This document shows, piece after piece, positions 13,836 to 26,700 of a DNA stretch of 64,000 nucleotides (its first letter is position 1; each line of letters begins with the position of its first letter). This DNA is from Apteryx mantelli (lineage: Eukaryota; Chordata; Aves; Apterygiformes; Apterygidae), in NCBI RefSeq assembly GCF_036417845.1, contig NC_089981.1, positions 4,047,501 to 4,111,500 on the forward strand, written 5' to 3'. Both the position numbers and the translations under genes were made by a program. The notes beneath the pieces were generated by a model. It searched no databases and had not been told where the DNA came from. It saw only the letters and a list, made by a program, of their open reading frames with translations.

Positions 13836-16800
13836 ATTAAAGACTTTTCTGTAATAGCAAGAGCTACAGCTTTACTGTGAGAAAGAACGATTGTGACACT
13901 TTTGAAGGCGTTTAGTTTCACCTAAGTTTTTACTTTCAAGTTTGATGCCTTGAAGACATCCCAGCTTTGTTTTCAACTGTTGCTAACTAGTACCACTTCA
14001 GCAGTATCGCTTCCATGTTCTGTTTCCATTCCCTTACCTCATACATCCTTGTAGGCTTTTTTTTCCTGACTCACAGTCTGAAGGTGATCATTAACCTTTC
14101 AGTAAAACCGGGTCACATTCATCAGGCACCTTAGACTGTTTACAGTATTAGTGATGTGGGCGACTCGAGTCTTCCATGCAAGAACAAAGTTACCACACAG
14201 CAGGTGGTCCTGAGGGACAGCCTACCCTCTTTTGTTGTGGGTGAATATCCTTGAACCAATTCACATTCATCGCAGGCTGAAAATGTGCACACAGAAGAAT
14301 TTTTTACAAATGCTGAGGCTGGGATTCATCTTACATAAGTTTAGAGTTCTGTTAATGAGCTGCCAAAGCATAAACCAAACTTGTAGGCTCTTTCTATAGC
14401 TCATGAAGGCAAATAAAAGTCTGTTTGCCTCCATAGTTTTGGGAGAGAGATTGATCACACCTGTCTCTGTCTCCCCTGAAAGGTCTATATTTATATCTAT
14501 GAATTACAGGAAGAGTGTAGAGTGACCAGCTCAGGTTTATGGAATTATTTCAAGCCCACGTTAATGCAGCTTAATGCTGCCCTGAGTTCTGGTTTTGGAT
14601 CACATTCCATCTGACTCAGGGAGCTGGCTCGTAGAGAACAAAAAGCCACTGGCTTCAGTAGAGAAAGACTTCAGTCTCAGCTGCTTTGGCCATGGAAGTA
14701 GCACAGAGAAGGAAACGGAACCTGCTATAACACTGCCTCAACACACAGAGTTATTAGACAAATGGGTGTAAGACGATTTTTCCCTATCCTTAGGAAGGAC
14801 TGCAAGTAAAGGTCCCATAAAAAGCTACACTCCCTCTCACTGGGGGTCATCACTCAGAGCAACCCATTCTGCCCATCCTGAACCACTTAGACCCCTTAAT
14901 GTGTAAACGTAGTGTCTGAGGAAGAAATATGTTCCACTCTTCCATATCCATAGCTTTATCATTAAGACTGACAGGTGTCATTAAACAATAACTAGTCAGT
15001 TCCCAGAGCAACTCTGGCAGCATCTAGAAGTACAAATTTTCTGCAAGCAAACATTTTCATGCTTCCTAGAATACCATGGAGGTTGCAGATATTCCTGACT
15101 AAACTGTGAGAGAGGACTGCAGGAAAGAAAGATAAATAACCCAGACAAGCAATACCTGTTGATCCACTTTTAACCCAGCTATCTCCTGAACACCACGGCT
15201 TTCACATAGTCTAGACGAGAACTCCGGAAGCCATTACATTGCCAGTCTAATGCAGTCTGGAAGAGGACTCGGTCCAATGCAAATACATTGCAGACCTCAT
15301 GGTGCAGCCCAGACAGACGAGCTTCCCTCACTCATCATCTTACACATGGCACTGCACATTCATTGTCCCGGGAGTCGCCCCCACTCCACAACACGAGCAG
15401 CCACTGTAAGCACAGTCCAACCAAGGCTGCGTTACCTGGGACATTTCTGCCTGCCTAAGCCCCACTGATGACTTTCGCTGCTAGGGACAGTCAGAGCAGA
15501 TCACTCTTCAGCTGAGTAACCCAGTTCAGCTCTCTGCTCTGAAGGCCAACAGTTTCTCGAACAACCTCTAAGCCCTCGAAGTAGCACAAATAAGCTAGCT
15601 TTTCTGGCAGGTAGAGATGTCCTTAAACTCATGCCAGAATCAGGGGAAGGGTCTTCGTTCATATGTCTCAAAGGCTCCTCAGCTTCCCAGAACAGCTGTC
15701 TTCATCACCTTATCGTAAAGTAATTTCAATAAGTGTCCAGTGATATTGCAAGAACAGAGAGAGGTTAATGGCAAACTGTTTACTAAAGCATGATATCTAT
15801 GTCAACATCTTCCAATAGACCGTTATTTTTCTTTTCTTCAAAAGAGTTAATTGTTCAAGGGCCTTAGAAGAAAATTATATGTGGGATTGGGTGGAAGTGC
15901 AAAGGCAGTGTTAAGGCAGAGGCACCAGAACTCTAAGCAAATCACCAGCGATTACCTACTTGAAGAATTTTCTATCTGCATTTGAAGAAAAATCTACCCC
16001 GATGGATGGACACATAATCTGAGCCTGGATGGTTCACACACGAACAGGTTATCACAGCAAAATATCTGCTCCACAGATGAGCAGGCTGCCTGAAACTAGA
16101 TGGTCCATGAGCCAAAGAGGTTATCTAACAAAGGGCACGAGTCCAAGGGTAGATGTGTTATTAGAGACAACAGGAGTCTTCTGTGGAAAAACCAGCTAAC
16201 TGTGTATCAGGACTGTGCATTTTAATGAGAGGAAGAATTATCAAGTTTGATCATAATTAATAACAGAGGTGGATTCACATTCAGATGGCATACTTAAACT
16301 CCACAGAGTTGCACTGCAGCTCTTCAGAGTCAGATAAGCAGAACTGATTCCTCTGATATCTTACACTGTACTGCTATTTACGTGAATATGGTCTTGTTAT
16401 TATTAAAATAATTTGTATTAAAGTTTGCAGTCTAAAGCTTTGTTAAGCTTTGTTTGTGAGTTGATAGGGACAGACATGACGAGGGTTCACTGAATTTGCT
16501 AGGACACTTATGTCATCAGTTTCACTAGTAAAAAGTAGTAAGGGCAGGGAATGAGATGGGCATGTCCTGTAATCAATGACAACAAAGACACCCTTAGAGG
16601 ATGATTCCTTCTGCTTATCACACTTATCTTAAGATGGGATGAATTGTCCTTTGAAGGTGATATTGCTTCCTTTGTCTATAGGGGGAGCCTAGAAAAGATG
16701 TTGACTGGACCCCTAAGCAAGGGTAGGGGAAATTAATTCACAGAAAGATTCTTCATTACAGTGCATCTGCTGAGACTCCTGATTAAGGCCTGGTGTCTTG

Positions 16801-17375
16801 CAGGAGATCTAATTTACAGACATTAAACTGCATCGAGAGTCCTAAATACACCAAGTACTTCAGTAACACCATTTTTCTGAAGAAAGAATTCCGAAGCGGC
16901 AAGCTGAGTGTTAGAATATCACATTTAGAATATCACATTTCATATTGAAGTTGTTTCTCAGCATGTCACTCCACTAATGTTTCACAACGCCCAGGCTGCA
17001 GGTCAGCTGCAACATATAGGGAAAAGAATGAGCTGTTGCTCTAAAGGCAGTATTGAATTGCATAGTTCTGCAAACATCGAAGCAAAGAACATTTATCTGG
17101 GCATTTATCTGGAGCAGGGAGGGGCTCTACTGCAAGTGGGAAGTCCTAAAGTTTTTCTATTTAGATAAATCTTCTGATTTGTTTCAGTAAGATGTCTTTG
17201 AAGTGAAGAAGGAAGCTACTCACTCTTACGAAGGTACATGAAATGTTTGTAGCTTTTGAAATAAGAGTTTATTTCTGGGAACAATACAGCATAAAATATC
17301 TCACACCTTCATGCAAGGAAGGTAGGCCTATTTCTTCATTTTAGAGATGAAAAAGATCATTTTCAATCTGCAGAT
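13836..17375. other. Right part of copy A and adjoining unique DNA, no gene seen
   Basis: Up to 15452 this is duplicated sequence matching B from about 62380 onward. From 15453 to the CR1 element it is AT-rich, apparently unique DNA. I see no OR-like, exon-like or RNA-like sequence. A short direct repeat of AGAATATCACATTT occurs at 16913-16939. Confidence 0.6.
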
Positions 17376-17585
17376 AGAATCATAGAATCATTTAGTTTGG
17401 GAAGGATTTCTGGAGGTCATCAAGTCCAACCTCCTCCTCAGAGCAGGTTCAGTCAGATCAGATTGCTCCGGCCTGATCCAGCTGAATTTTAAATGTCAGC
17501 ACAGATGGAGATTCTACAAATTTGCACCTAATCCAGTGTTTGATCACTCACGTTGGGGCAGGAGAGGGAAATTTCCTCCTTCAGT
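17376..17585 (-). mobile_element. CR1 LINE fragment (3' end), reverse orientation
   Basis: The plus strand begins with AGAATCATAGAATCATTTAG and continues through a stretch containing GGTCATCAAGTCCAACCTCC, then the region around CCAGTGTTTGATCACTCAC. This is the reverse complement of the avian CR1 3' terminus with its ATTCTATGA-type end. The element is therefore on the minus strand with its 3' end at 17376, and is strongly 5'-truncated. It carries no open reading frame. The right limit is approximate because similarity fades after about 17560. This is the best single indicator that the DNA is avian. Confidence 0.9.
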
Positions 17586-19227
17586 TTCCCAAGTAGTCCA
17601 TGGAAGAGAGCAACCTGTCGATAGCAAGCTCATTGAAGCCCTTTTCTGAGAATTAACTGGGCTAGTTGCTGTGCTTTAGGGCACAAAAGGTTGGGTAGGT
17701 TGGAGATAAACAACAGCCAGCTATGCAAAGATAACTCAGTGTGTAAAGGCAGTCTGGTCTTCTGTGCACCTAAGCAGGGTAAGCATTTTGCTCGCTTAAA
17801 CTGTGTACCTAACCATTATAGGCTGTTTTAAATCCTGCTGTCTGCTTCTTGAAATGGGCAAGTACTTCTGAAGATATGGCTCAAGGGGGGAATAAACTGG
17901 CTTGTTACCTACAGTACAGACAGTATCTACAGTATCTACAGTATTGAGTAGATACTCTTGTCTTTCTGGATGAAACAGGTCAGTAAGAGAATAGTTTTGT
18001 ACCTATGCAATACCTTGAAGCCTATGCTAGAAACAGACCTCAGCAAGAATTGAAACCTCCATTCAGTCACCCACATGATAAGAACTCCGCTTTGAGAGCG
18101 TCAGCCAGGTTACTGGTAACCTCCAATAGATTAACAATAATTTTTCATGTGAGGTGAAGCTGGTAGAACCTTTACAGGGATGACTGATTCCCTTTTTGTT
18201 CAGGATTCCTTCCCTTTTAGCATGAGATTTTCCACCCTCTAAATGGAAAGTATTTCATTTGGTGACTCTTCCCAATTTATTCCTGAGCAGAAGATGGCCA
18301 CTTTTCCTTGACAACAGGGATGCAAGCAAATGAGAAATCCTTTCTCAGCCAAACCTGGAGGATCTTGTGGTATCTCCTCCTCTTTGGGAAGATGCAAAGC
18401 TGAGTTTTCCTGCTGCTGTTCCCATTTAGTGCTTGCCGACATTTCTTTCAAGAGAGGAAACTCTTACTTTCTTCTGCCAGGATGTGGATTTGTTATTTGT
18501 ATGTTTACAAGTTGCAGTCCCAAAGGTCAGGCTGGTGGAGGTCCATGTAATTAAGGCAGGTCTTAGCAAGTTGGCACAGCTGCAGCCTAACCATTATATT
18601 CCTATTTCATCAAGGCTGAATGGGGGCTGCTTTGTCCTGTTAATGGACTTTGTGGCCCATACTGAGCTCTAACTACCCTGCTACCAATGCCCGGGGGAGT
18701 TAGCTAGTAGGCAAAAAATGTATTGGTGATTGCAATACAGGAAGAATGATGTCTGAACTAGTGTCAAGACCATGTATCTTCAGGAACAAGCGGGCCATTG
18801 CCCTTGGAGTGGGCCATTTGGATGATACTGTACACCCAACCGTGGCCACGAGTGAGGGGAGAAGAGTGCTCCATAGATGTCCTCAAGAAAAGCAGACTTT
18901 TTTCCTTAAAAAAGGAGAAAGAGGGCACACGAAAACCATTGTAGTGCCAGACTAGGACTGGTGTTTCACAGTGCTGCTGCTGCCTTTTGAATAAATTATT
19001 TTATCTTTCTGCGCTTTCTTATCTCACCTGAAAAATAGGAACAGTACTCCCTTGTTTCACAAGTCATTTCAATGCGTAATTAAAGAAGTCTAGTCAGAAG
19101 CTATGATGAAAATGCGCCGTACTTCCTTGTGGCTACTGAGACAATCCATTGTGTGTTGCCAGTTTCCCATTACTTCTAGGTGTTGAACCAGTTTCTTGTC
19201 GGGAGATAACATGAGTGTGCTAGCAAC
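17586..19227. other. Intergenic, no gene seen
   Basis: I find no receptor motif or plausible exon. There is a small tandem of AGTATCTAC units near 17921-17943. The short open frames around 18.2-18.7 kb lack recognisable domains. Confidence 0.55.
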
Positions 19228-20244
19228 ATGCCTGAGAGGAATCACTGTGTGGCCATTGAGTTTATCCTCTCTGGACTAACAGAAAGCCAAGAGGTGAAGG
19301 TAACCCGCTTTTTTTAAGCACATTAATAGGGAATCTTGGAAGGATCATGCAGATGAATGTTGATCCCCCGGCTTCACACACTGTGTACCTTTCTCTCAGT
19401 AACTTGGCTTCTGTGGATTTCTGTTACTCCTCAGCTATCTCCCCGAGGTTGCTGGTGAACTCTTCAGCAGTGAGGAGAGCCATTTCAGTCAGTGCCTGTG
19501 TGGCACAGCTATTCACTTGTCTCCTCATGGCTAGTGCTGTGTGTCTCCTGCTGGCAGCAATGGCATATGACTGCATGTGGCTCTCTGTAACCCTCTCCTT
19601 TATGCAACTGTCATGTCCTCAAAAGCCTGTACACAGATGGTAATCATCTCCTATTTCACTCGCTTTGTCCACGCACTTGCGCAAACTATCTCCACCTTCA
19701 CATTCTCTTTCTGTGACTTTGGTGTTATCGGTCATTATTTCTGTGACATCCCCCTAGGATCCAGCTTTCATGCTCTGACACCTAGAGCAAAGAGACGGTA
19801 CTTCACATTTTTGGTGTGTTTCGTGGCACCTTCACATCTCTGGCAATTCTCATCTCCTCCATCTACCTCATCTCCACCACCCTGAGGATCCACTCCTCCA
19901 AGGGCAGATGCAAAGCCTTCTCCACCTGTGCTTCCCATCTGAGAGCTCTCTTCTTGTTTTATGGCAGCACTGTTTTTATGTGCGGTAGCCCAATATGCAG
20001 CTACTCATTGGACTGAGATAAATGGGCCTCTCTGTTCTCTACAGTGGTGACTCCAGTGCTGAATCTTATCAGCTACAGCCTAAGGAATAAGGAGGTGAAG
20101 GATGCTCTGAGGAGAGTTTTAGGTCATATTAGAGAAACTTCAGCAGACTTGTTAGAAAGAGAACTTTGTTTGGGGAAAATTTATCAAAACCTTGGTACAA
20201 AGAGTAGGACTTCCAAGGAAGATTTGATCCGCTTCCAAGGGTGA
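19228..20244 (+). pseudogene. Olfactory receptor pseudogene (class II, OR5-like)
   Basis: An ATG at 19228 opens an OR-like N-terminus (AIEFILSGLTESQEV) that stops in TM1 at TAA 19315-19317. TM2 to TM3 follow in a remnant with LSNLASVDFCYSS and ACVAQLF, then a broken MAYD motif (MAYDCMW). A frameshift near 19577-19600 restores CNPLLYATVMSS and HYFCDIPL. Another frameshift near 19810-19880 leads to RIHSSKGRCKAFSTCASHL in TM6. An in-frame TGA lies just before DKWASLF near 20018. The C-terminal [19 protein letters not shown] is well preserved. The open frame then runs past the usual OR end to 20244. At least two frameshifts and two stops make it a clear pseudogene. It is a different locus from the one at 12761. 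Confidence 0.92.
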
Positions 20245-23200
20245 GATTCAGAAAGGTACTTAATTGTTAGAAGTGATTTTAGGTGGACTTTTAACTGGTT
20301 GTATCTGCAACTTCTATCTTGAAAGACTGTGTTCCTCTGCTGCTGAAAGCTGGAGGAATCCTGACTCTTAACTTGCAAGTTCCAAGCACAAACAGGACTC
20401 CTGCCTGAGGAGTGCGTGGCACAGAATTTCAGTTCTCTGTTCTATTAGGAACGTTTGCTCATGTAGGAAAACCACCAGTCCGTCAAGATGCGAAAAAGCT
20501 TTCAGAGATATTCAAGAGGAGAAAAGCAATGTGATTTGAATTTATGGCCACTTCTGCTACGTCTTCAGTATTTGAAAGGAGTAGCCTCTTCCAGTGCAAC
20601 ACACAGAACCTGAAGTTCTGCAAAGGAAATCTTGGAGAACAGACACCCGTGTTTTTGCCCCCCAAACACTAGGGAAAGTAACTGTCCCTCTTCTGTTAAA
20701 TCTCCCTCTTCTGTCACTCATTACTACCTCCTTTTTCCCCTTCTGCCTGGAAACATGAAAAAACTACAGAAATGCAGAAAAGATTGACTTCTAATTTTGC
20801 TACCATTGTGAAGTAACAAGAACTTATTCCTGCTTTTCATCTCCACATATCAGCAATCCACTTGAGGCAACTGAGTGAACTGGTGGTTATTTTAAGGACA
20901 TTGGACATAATTTGAAAGTTAATCAAGCTGCAGTGTTCTTTCACTTAAAAAAATGCCGAAATAAGATGGTGACTTACCAACTATGTGTCTGTCAACAATG
21001 TGGTTTTGAGAATAAATGACCAGTCATTTCTGGGAGATGAGAAAGTTGGGAAAGGCTTTGGAATCCTTTTATCAATTCAACTAAGCTAGCTCTAGGGATA
21101 GGTGTTCTATCACTAGTAGATGTTTCATCCCTTCTGGCTGAGTTTACAAATGCTGTCCCTCAGTTGGCAGAAGGAGTTGAAATCTTTATTGAGCTGAAAG
21201 TGACAGAATTAATCTCAGACAGGTGAGAGGTTCCTGCCTCTGCATAAGGTTTACAGTCAAAGGGGGATGGAAAGAGGTCTCGCGGATTCCCTTTGCATTT
21301 CACTGCAAGCCTGTTAGGGCTGTTATTTCCCCTGACTTCCTCTCCTTAAAGCTGTGCATAACTCTAGCAAAGATTGTGTCCCTGTGATCATCTATGGCAC
21401 CCTAAAGAAGGAATTTACAAGTCTCTTTTCTTCAAACGGCTGCCAGCATATTTTACAGAGAGCTGATATGACTGTGAAACATCATTATTTCTGCCCAAAG
21501 ACACACGGCTGGGGAGAAAACTTATCTTCAGTGTGTTACAGTCTGAATTTTGATCAAGTAGTGATGATTAAAGGCCATCACTATCTCAGAAGCCGTTTAT
21601 CTCAGTAACGCTAAAATTAGAATATGCACGGGGTAGTAAAAGCATTTGGACTATATGCACTATTATCCCACTGGCCTGACGGTCCCAAAATGCAGGAAAA
21701 AGAATGTGAAAATGTAGCCTTTTGGTCCTGCTAGTTGTCATCTTTCTGTTGCTGCAGAGGCTGAAGCTCAAGGTTTATCTCTTGTTTCTCATCATTAAGT
21801 ATCATCAGATATGTTCACACTTTTTACACATATCAATTTTGCGTTGTCCTTATCTAGGACAGAGATGAGAGATTTTTAAACCAGATTTCTGAGGTGTCCA
21901 AAATTGTCTCTTTCAGTGGACTCCCAGCTCACAGGAAGGAAATAGCTTGAGAAGAAACCACAGGCATCATTTTACTTTACTGTGTATGTTTACAGGTCTC
22001 TGGGAAGAGCAATGTACAATCCTACTCTTCCAGAAAAAGACAGGTAGGTTGTCATCAAAGAGCTTCCCTGCACAGCAATGAGTCATGTCTGCACACCTCT
22101 CTCTGCGCTGATGTTTAAGATAGTCAAAGCCATCTAGAGCTAAGCATCAGCAGAACCGGCAGCATGTTTCAATCAAGAATCACAATCTCAAACCTAAATA
22201 TGCTTTCTGACAAATATCATCAAAAAGAACAGATTTTCATAAGCCCCGCATTCATCTTAGTCCTGCATTCACCTATGCCTTAGTCTCCACCTCGAGAAAC
22301 CCAGACAAAATTAGGGAATTTAAAATGTTAAAGAGCTGCTGTCTCTTCAAATCTACAGTTTGCTTTTCTAAGAAAGCCTTCTGATCCACCATCCAGAATC
22401 CTGTTCCTCTTCTTCCCTTCCCCAAATCTCAGTTCCAGGAGGAGATTTGGGAAAATCCCGGCCTTGAATCACTTGTCATGACAGCAATGCTAAAGTAAGT
22501 CTATTTGTGGTAGAACAGCATTGCCCAGAGTCAGGAGGTCGTAGGGGCATTTGGGGGTTTCCCTGCTGCAAACAGTTGAGGAAAACTCGATGAATCAAGA
22601 ACAGTACTGTTAAGAATTTTAGGGAAATTTTCAGTGTTCAGCTAGGAATTAGGTTATATTGTGTGGAGTATGGAGAGATATTGGATCCCCATATTTCCAC
22701 TGAGACACCTATTCCTTAGATTTTTATAGTGTAAAGCACCAGACGACTGGCCAAAGTATGAAACTTCATCCAGTCTCTAAATAAAGCGGTGAAAAATGTC
22801 CCGACAATTGAACTGGATTGTGGCTCCAACATTGACTGTGGTATTTAACCATGCTTGGATTGCTGCTCTGATAGATTATAAAGCTCAGCTATGACATTAG
22901 GTCAAGGCCTTGGAAAGGTGTTAGCAGAGCTCCTTTAAATGAAGCGTTCCCAGAGACATCAGGTTGGCACAGACTGATGAAAATCGGAGTGAATGCCTGG
23001 CATCGGGGAACGACCTCTGTGTCCATCAGTGTTCCTGGGAGCCTTGGAAAGCCTAGTACAGTGTATGTCACCCTTCACTGTAAGGCAGACACCTAGTGCA
23101 GCATCCTGCTCCTCTCATGCTCCTATTTTACCATGCAATGAATCGCAGTCCCCTCAAAGGTCTCTTGCTGAGACTTACACAGCTCTAAGGTGTCTAAAGG

Positions 23201-23404
23201 TAAAAGCCACAATACCACCCCAAAGGCTCGGGTTTGGTGACAATATGCTCACATCCTTTTGACTGACAGTTTCCAAAGAAAGATGAGAGCTACATAAAAC
23301 TTTGAATTTAGTTTCAGTTCTGCTCTGAACAGGCATGCTAAAAATAGAACAACATTCCTGAAAAGTCCCTCCTGAACACTTCTCTTTGCCTCCCCATGGT
23401 TGAG
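20245..23404. other. Intergenic, no gene seen
   Basis: No coding exon, receptor fragment or repeat family is recognised. The sequence is AT-rich and low in open frames. Confidence 0.55.
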
Positions 23405-23713
23405 ATGGACCGCAAAGAGCTGTGCTATGCAGCCCACAAAAGAGATGGTCTTCTTTTCAGCAAGAAGGTCATAAATGAGTTTGGGAACTGTGACAGTAGA
23501 GTAACTGATATCTACAAAGGACAAGCAGCTCAGGAAGAAGTATGGGGTGGGAGAGTCCAGCTGTTGACTGTTCTGTATAGTGATGATGATAAGCAGGTTT
23601 CCAAGAATAACAGTGGCATAGAAGACTAAGAAGAATGTGAAGCATACTTTTGCTAATGTATCATCTTGTGTGAGTCCCTGGAAGACAAACTCTGTCACAT
23701 TGTTTTTGTTCTT
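23405..23713 (-). pseudogene. Truncated olfactory receptor fragment (OR4-like), N-terminus to TM3 only
   Basis: Minus-strand translation reads NNVTEFVFQGLTQ, then TM1 (VILGNLLIII), TM2 (FLSCLSFVDISYS) and the start of TM3 (FVGCIAQLFAVH), very like OR4-family receptors. PMYFF has become PTPYFF, an in-frame one-codon insertion. Directly after FAVH the homology ends and unrelated sequence continues to a stop near 23249, so TM3 to TM7 are missing. No methionine lies at the normal start; a GTG occupies the expected region, although an upstream ATG at 23797 is in frame. This is a 3'-truncated copy, probably left by a deletion or an incomplete duplication. Confidence 0.88.
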
Positions 23714-26700
23714 CACATAGGTCACGTAGACAGGACCTGAAGCACAGAATAAAGCCACCTGTGATGGCATTAGAAACACAGTGTTATCAGTACACATCCA
23801 TGTTGATCACTGGTATGTTCAATATCAGTGTATTCCCTTTTATGCCTTTTGGGGAAAGTTTCCTTTCAAAGTCAATGCTTCTCTCAAGGAGTGACAGTTG
23901 ATATCTAACTCAGAATGTATTACTGAAGTGTGTAATAGCGAGCTCCGTTTATTTATTTGAGGGAGTTGGTGGAAATATCCTCCAGATTCATATTTCTGAC
24001 CTTTGCCCCTTTTAAAAAGGAAGACTAGTCACTAGGTTGCCTAAACATCCACTTCTGAAGTGTTGATTTGGAAACGAAAAACTGACTGAAAAGGATAGTG
24101 CATGTTTTGATTTGAGTCTTAACACGTTAGTCATGCCCTAAGGAATTCTGCTCAAGCAGTGAACGTACCTTCTTTTTCAACCCTCTGAAGGAATTCAACA
24201 GAACTAGTCCTTACTAGTGCTCTCTGACTCTGGTGGAATGTCCATGCATTTTTGTGCAGCCATCAATATTCACATCATGACACAAGGCAGCTGGCTAATT
24301 AACATCACTTCAACTCTCAGTGTAGATCCTTCTGGAGGAGGTAAAGTGGACACCTACCTCATGTCTGTTTAGCAGAGATGTGCCTTTAGGCACAAACTGT
24401 CTTTAAGGCGCCCTAAGTGAAATCAGACCATGTTCAAGGCATGCCAGGAAACCTGAAGCAGGAGAGTCATTGTCCTATATGTGCTGTACTGGGCTACATC
24501 TTGTGTGGATTGGTTCCAGTTATTGCTCATGAGTTTCTGGGTTGCGACCTCAGTCTCCAAAAGAGCAGGCTTGTACTTCCTCAGACCACCTTTCCTACAG
24601 TACGTGGGTGAATACTGGAGATAATTTGCATTAACGATGTGTCAGTAAGGTTTTTGCACACCTCAGCCAAGTTCTGGACTAGGCATGGAAACCCCCATAA
24701 ACACACCTGTGATGCCCCTGGGGTAATAAATACACCGCTGCTGAATCTCCCTTACTCACCAACACCCTTGTATTCACCTTTGCTGCACTCTAGTGCAGTA
24801 CGCAAGTATCACTAGTGTTCAGTTTCTACACTGAAAAGATAGATGGCAAGAGCTGCATAACAGTGTCCACAATACTGGCAAGACCTTTGGGACCTTAATC
24901 CTGTTCCACAATCACAGGTCAATCAGTTCTTTCTCACGAGATCTCTGCCTCTTCCACCCTCCAACTTCAGCAGCAGAGGAAATATTCTTTCGTGTCTCCG
25001 TCCCTATCTCCATGCCGCTCCATGGGCAGAAGGAAAGCAGTGTGGGGAGGCCCAAAGCGTGTGTGTTAAGAGCATTGTTGCCACGATGTGTACAGCTAGA
25101 GGGGACAAGTTAAGACTGAGTACATAGGCAGTGCTGCAGCTACCTATTGACTCCTTGACTCTGTAACACCAGAAACTTCCTTTTGACAGATATTTCTGGA
25201 AATGGCATATAACTGAAAAATAAGCAAAGAAGACACCAATTAAAAGAAAGGGTAAAAAAAATTGAGTTCTTTCTACTTCATAAAATGCACCTCACAATAG
25301 TCACTCAACAGCAATGCCTCTTTTCAAAGGCAGGATTTCATAGTCACGCTTGAACAAAACAAAGAAGCAAGATCAGAAAACTTACACAGTTTATATTTGC
25401 TAGTCTCCAACAGTTTGCCTGCTATTCTCTGATGACCTTCTAGGACCACTTTAGGCAGGTTCATCAAAACCTCTCAGCTCCAAGCTGCTTCTTATGTGTC
25501 ACGAGAGCAGTCCACATCTCTGCCAGGGCTGGAAACTACAGGGGATGAAACGGACAGCCTGAATGTCTAGCTCCATTTCTCATTCTGCAAAAACAACTTC
25601 CAAGAGCATCTGCAAGAACAACTCTTTCTCTCCAGATGGGGAAGTTGTGGCAGAAATATTTCAAGTAAATTGCACAGCAGAAGCACAAGCTTACCAGAAG
25701 CAATGAGATCGCAGAGGCATGTGAAGTTTTCTTTGTCAGAAAGAATCAGTGGACGGGGAGCTAAAATATATATTTTGGACAGCTATTAGAGTAATCTCTA
25801 CAGGGTGACTCTGGAGCGTGATCACCTAGACCATGTCACATTGTGTGGGGGTTTGCTTGCTTTCTTGCTTGTTTTCCAATGCTGTCCAGATAAATGGACT
25901 TCATTTAGTATTAGCTATGTGCTTCTTTTGGAAACATTTCTATTTAAAATCAGTGTCATGGCTGACCATTTGCAGGATTTTGTGTTCATATTACCCTTGC
26001 AGTCAAACATTTTTTGAGTAAAGATGACTCTTACACGTGTCAGATATTTTTTCCCTTCCAAGACAATATTTCACATATGCTTTCTTCTTTCTTATTAACT
26101 TGCTCTTACCATTGCACGTTTGCAGCATAAATAAATATCAGAACTGTGCTATATGACTGTTGGCACTTAGACATCTGGTCTGTACACGTTTGAAACAAGA
26201 AGTAAACGAGGAAATTATTTCAAGACTTTAAAAATGTTTGTGGTCAGGCCTCACTACTTGCCAGGTATTTTTACTCAGGCAATGCAAAATACAGAAGCAG
26301 CTGGCTAGTCCTCATATTAAGTCATTATAAGGATCTGGGCCAATGTGTAGAGGAATCAAATGTTGTTGTTGTTGTTGATGCCTTCCATAAACTATGGTCC
26401 AGCTGTTGCCTGCTAGCACCCGCCAGCCGGAAGAGAAATCAGAAAAATCATGGCGTTCTTCCCCAAAACATTAAAAAAACCCAAACAAACAGTTTTAAAA
26501 TTATAAGCCTTAGCTTGAACTGACCATGTGCCCTAACCCCTCAGCAGTTTCAGTATGAAGGGGGTCAGTGGGCCCCATCTGTCTTTCTACCTGCCCCACA
26601 CAGGGTGAGACAGACCAACCTCTGAAGGCGCCTGTCCCTCTCTGTTGACAGTGTTGCTGAGCTAGACAACTGTCCTTCATTGCATGAAGAATTTAGACTG

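Larger units (their letters stand above)
4277..15452 (+). repeat. Segmental duplication, copy A (direct repeat of 55605-64000)
   Basis: From CCACACCAGG at 4277 the sequence matches 55605 onward in the same orientation with only scattered substitutions and small indels. Position 15452 corresponds to the last base of the window, so the real right end is not visible. Copy A has two segments absent from B, 4627-5921 and about 12328-13835. The flanks before 4277 and 55605 differ. The copies start about 51.3 kb apart, which fits either a dispersed segmental duplication or one step of a tandem amplification whose next unit lies beyond the window. Apart from the OR pseudogene in the second A-only segment I recognise no gene in this copy. 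Confidence 0.95.
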
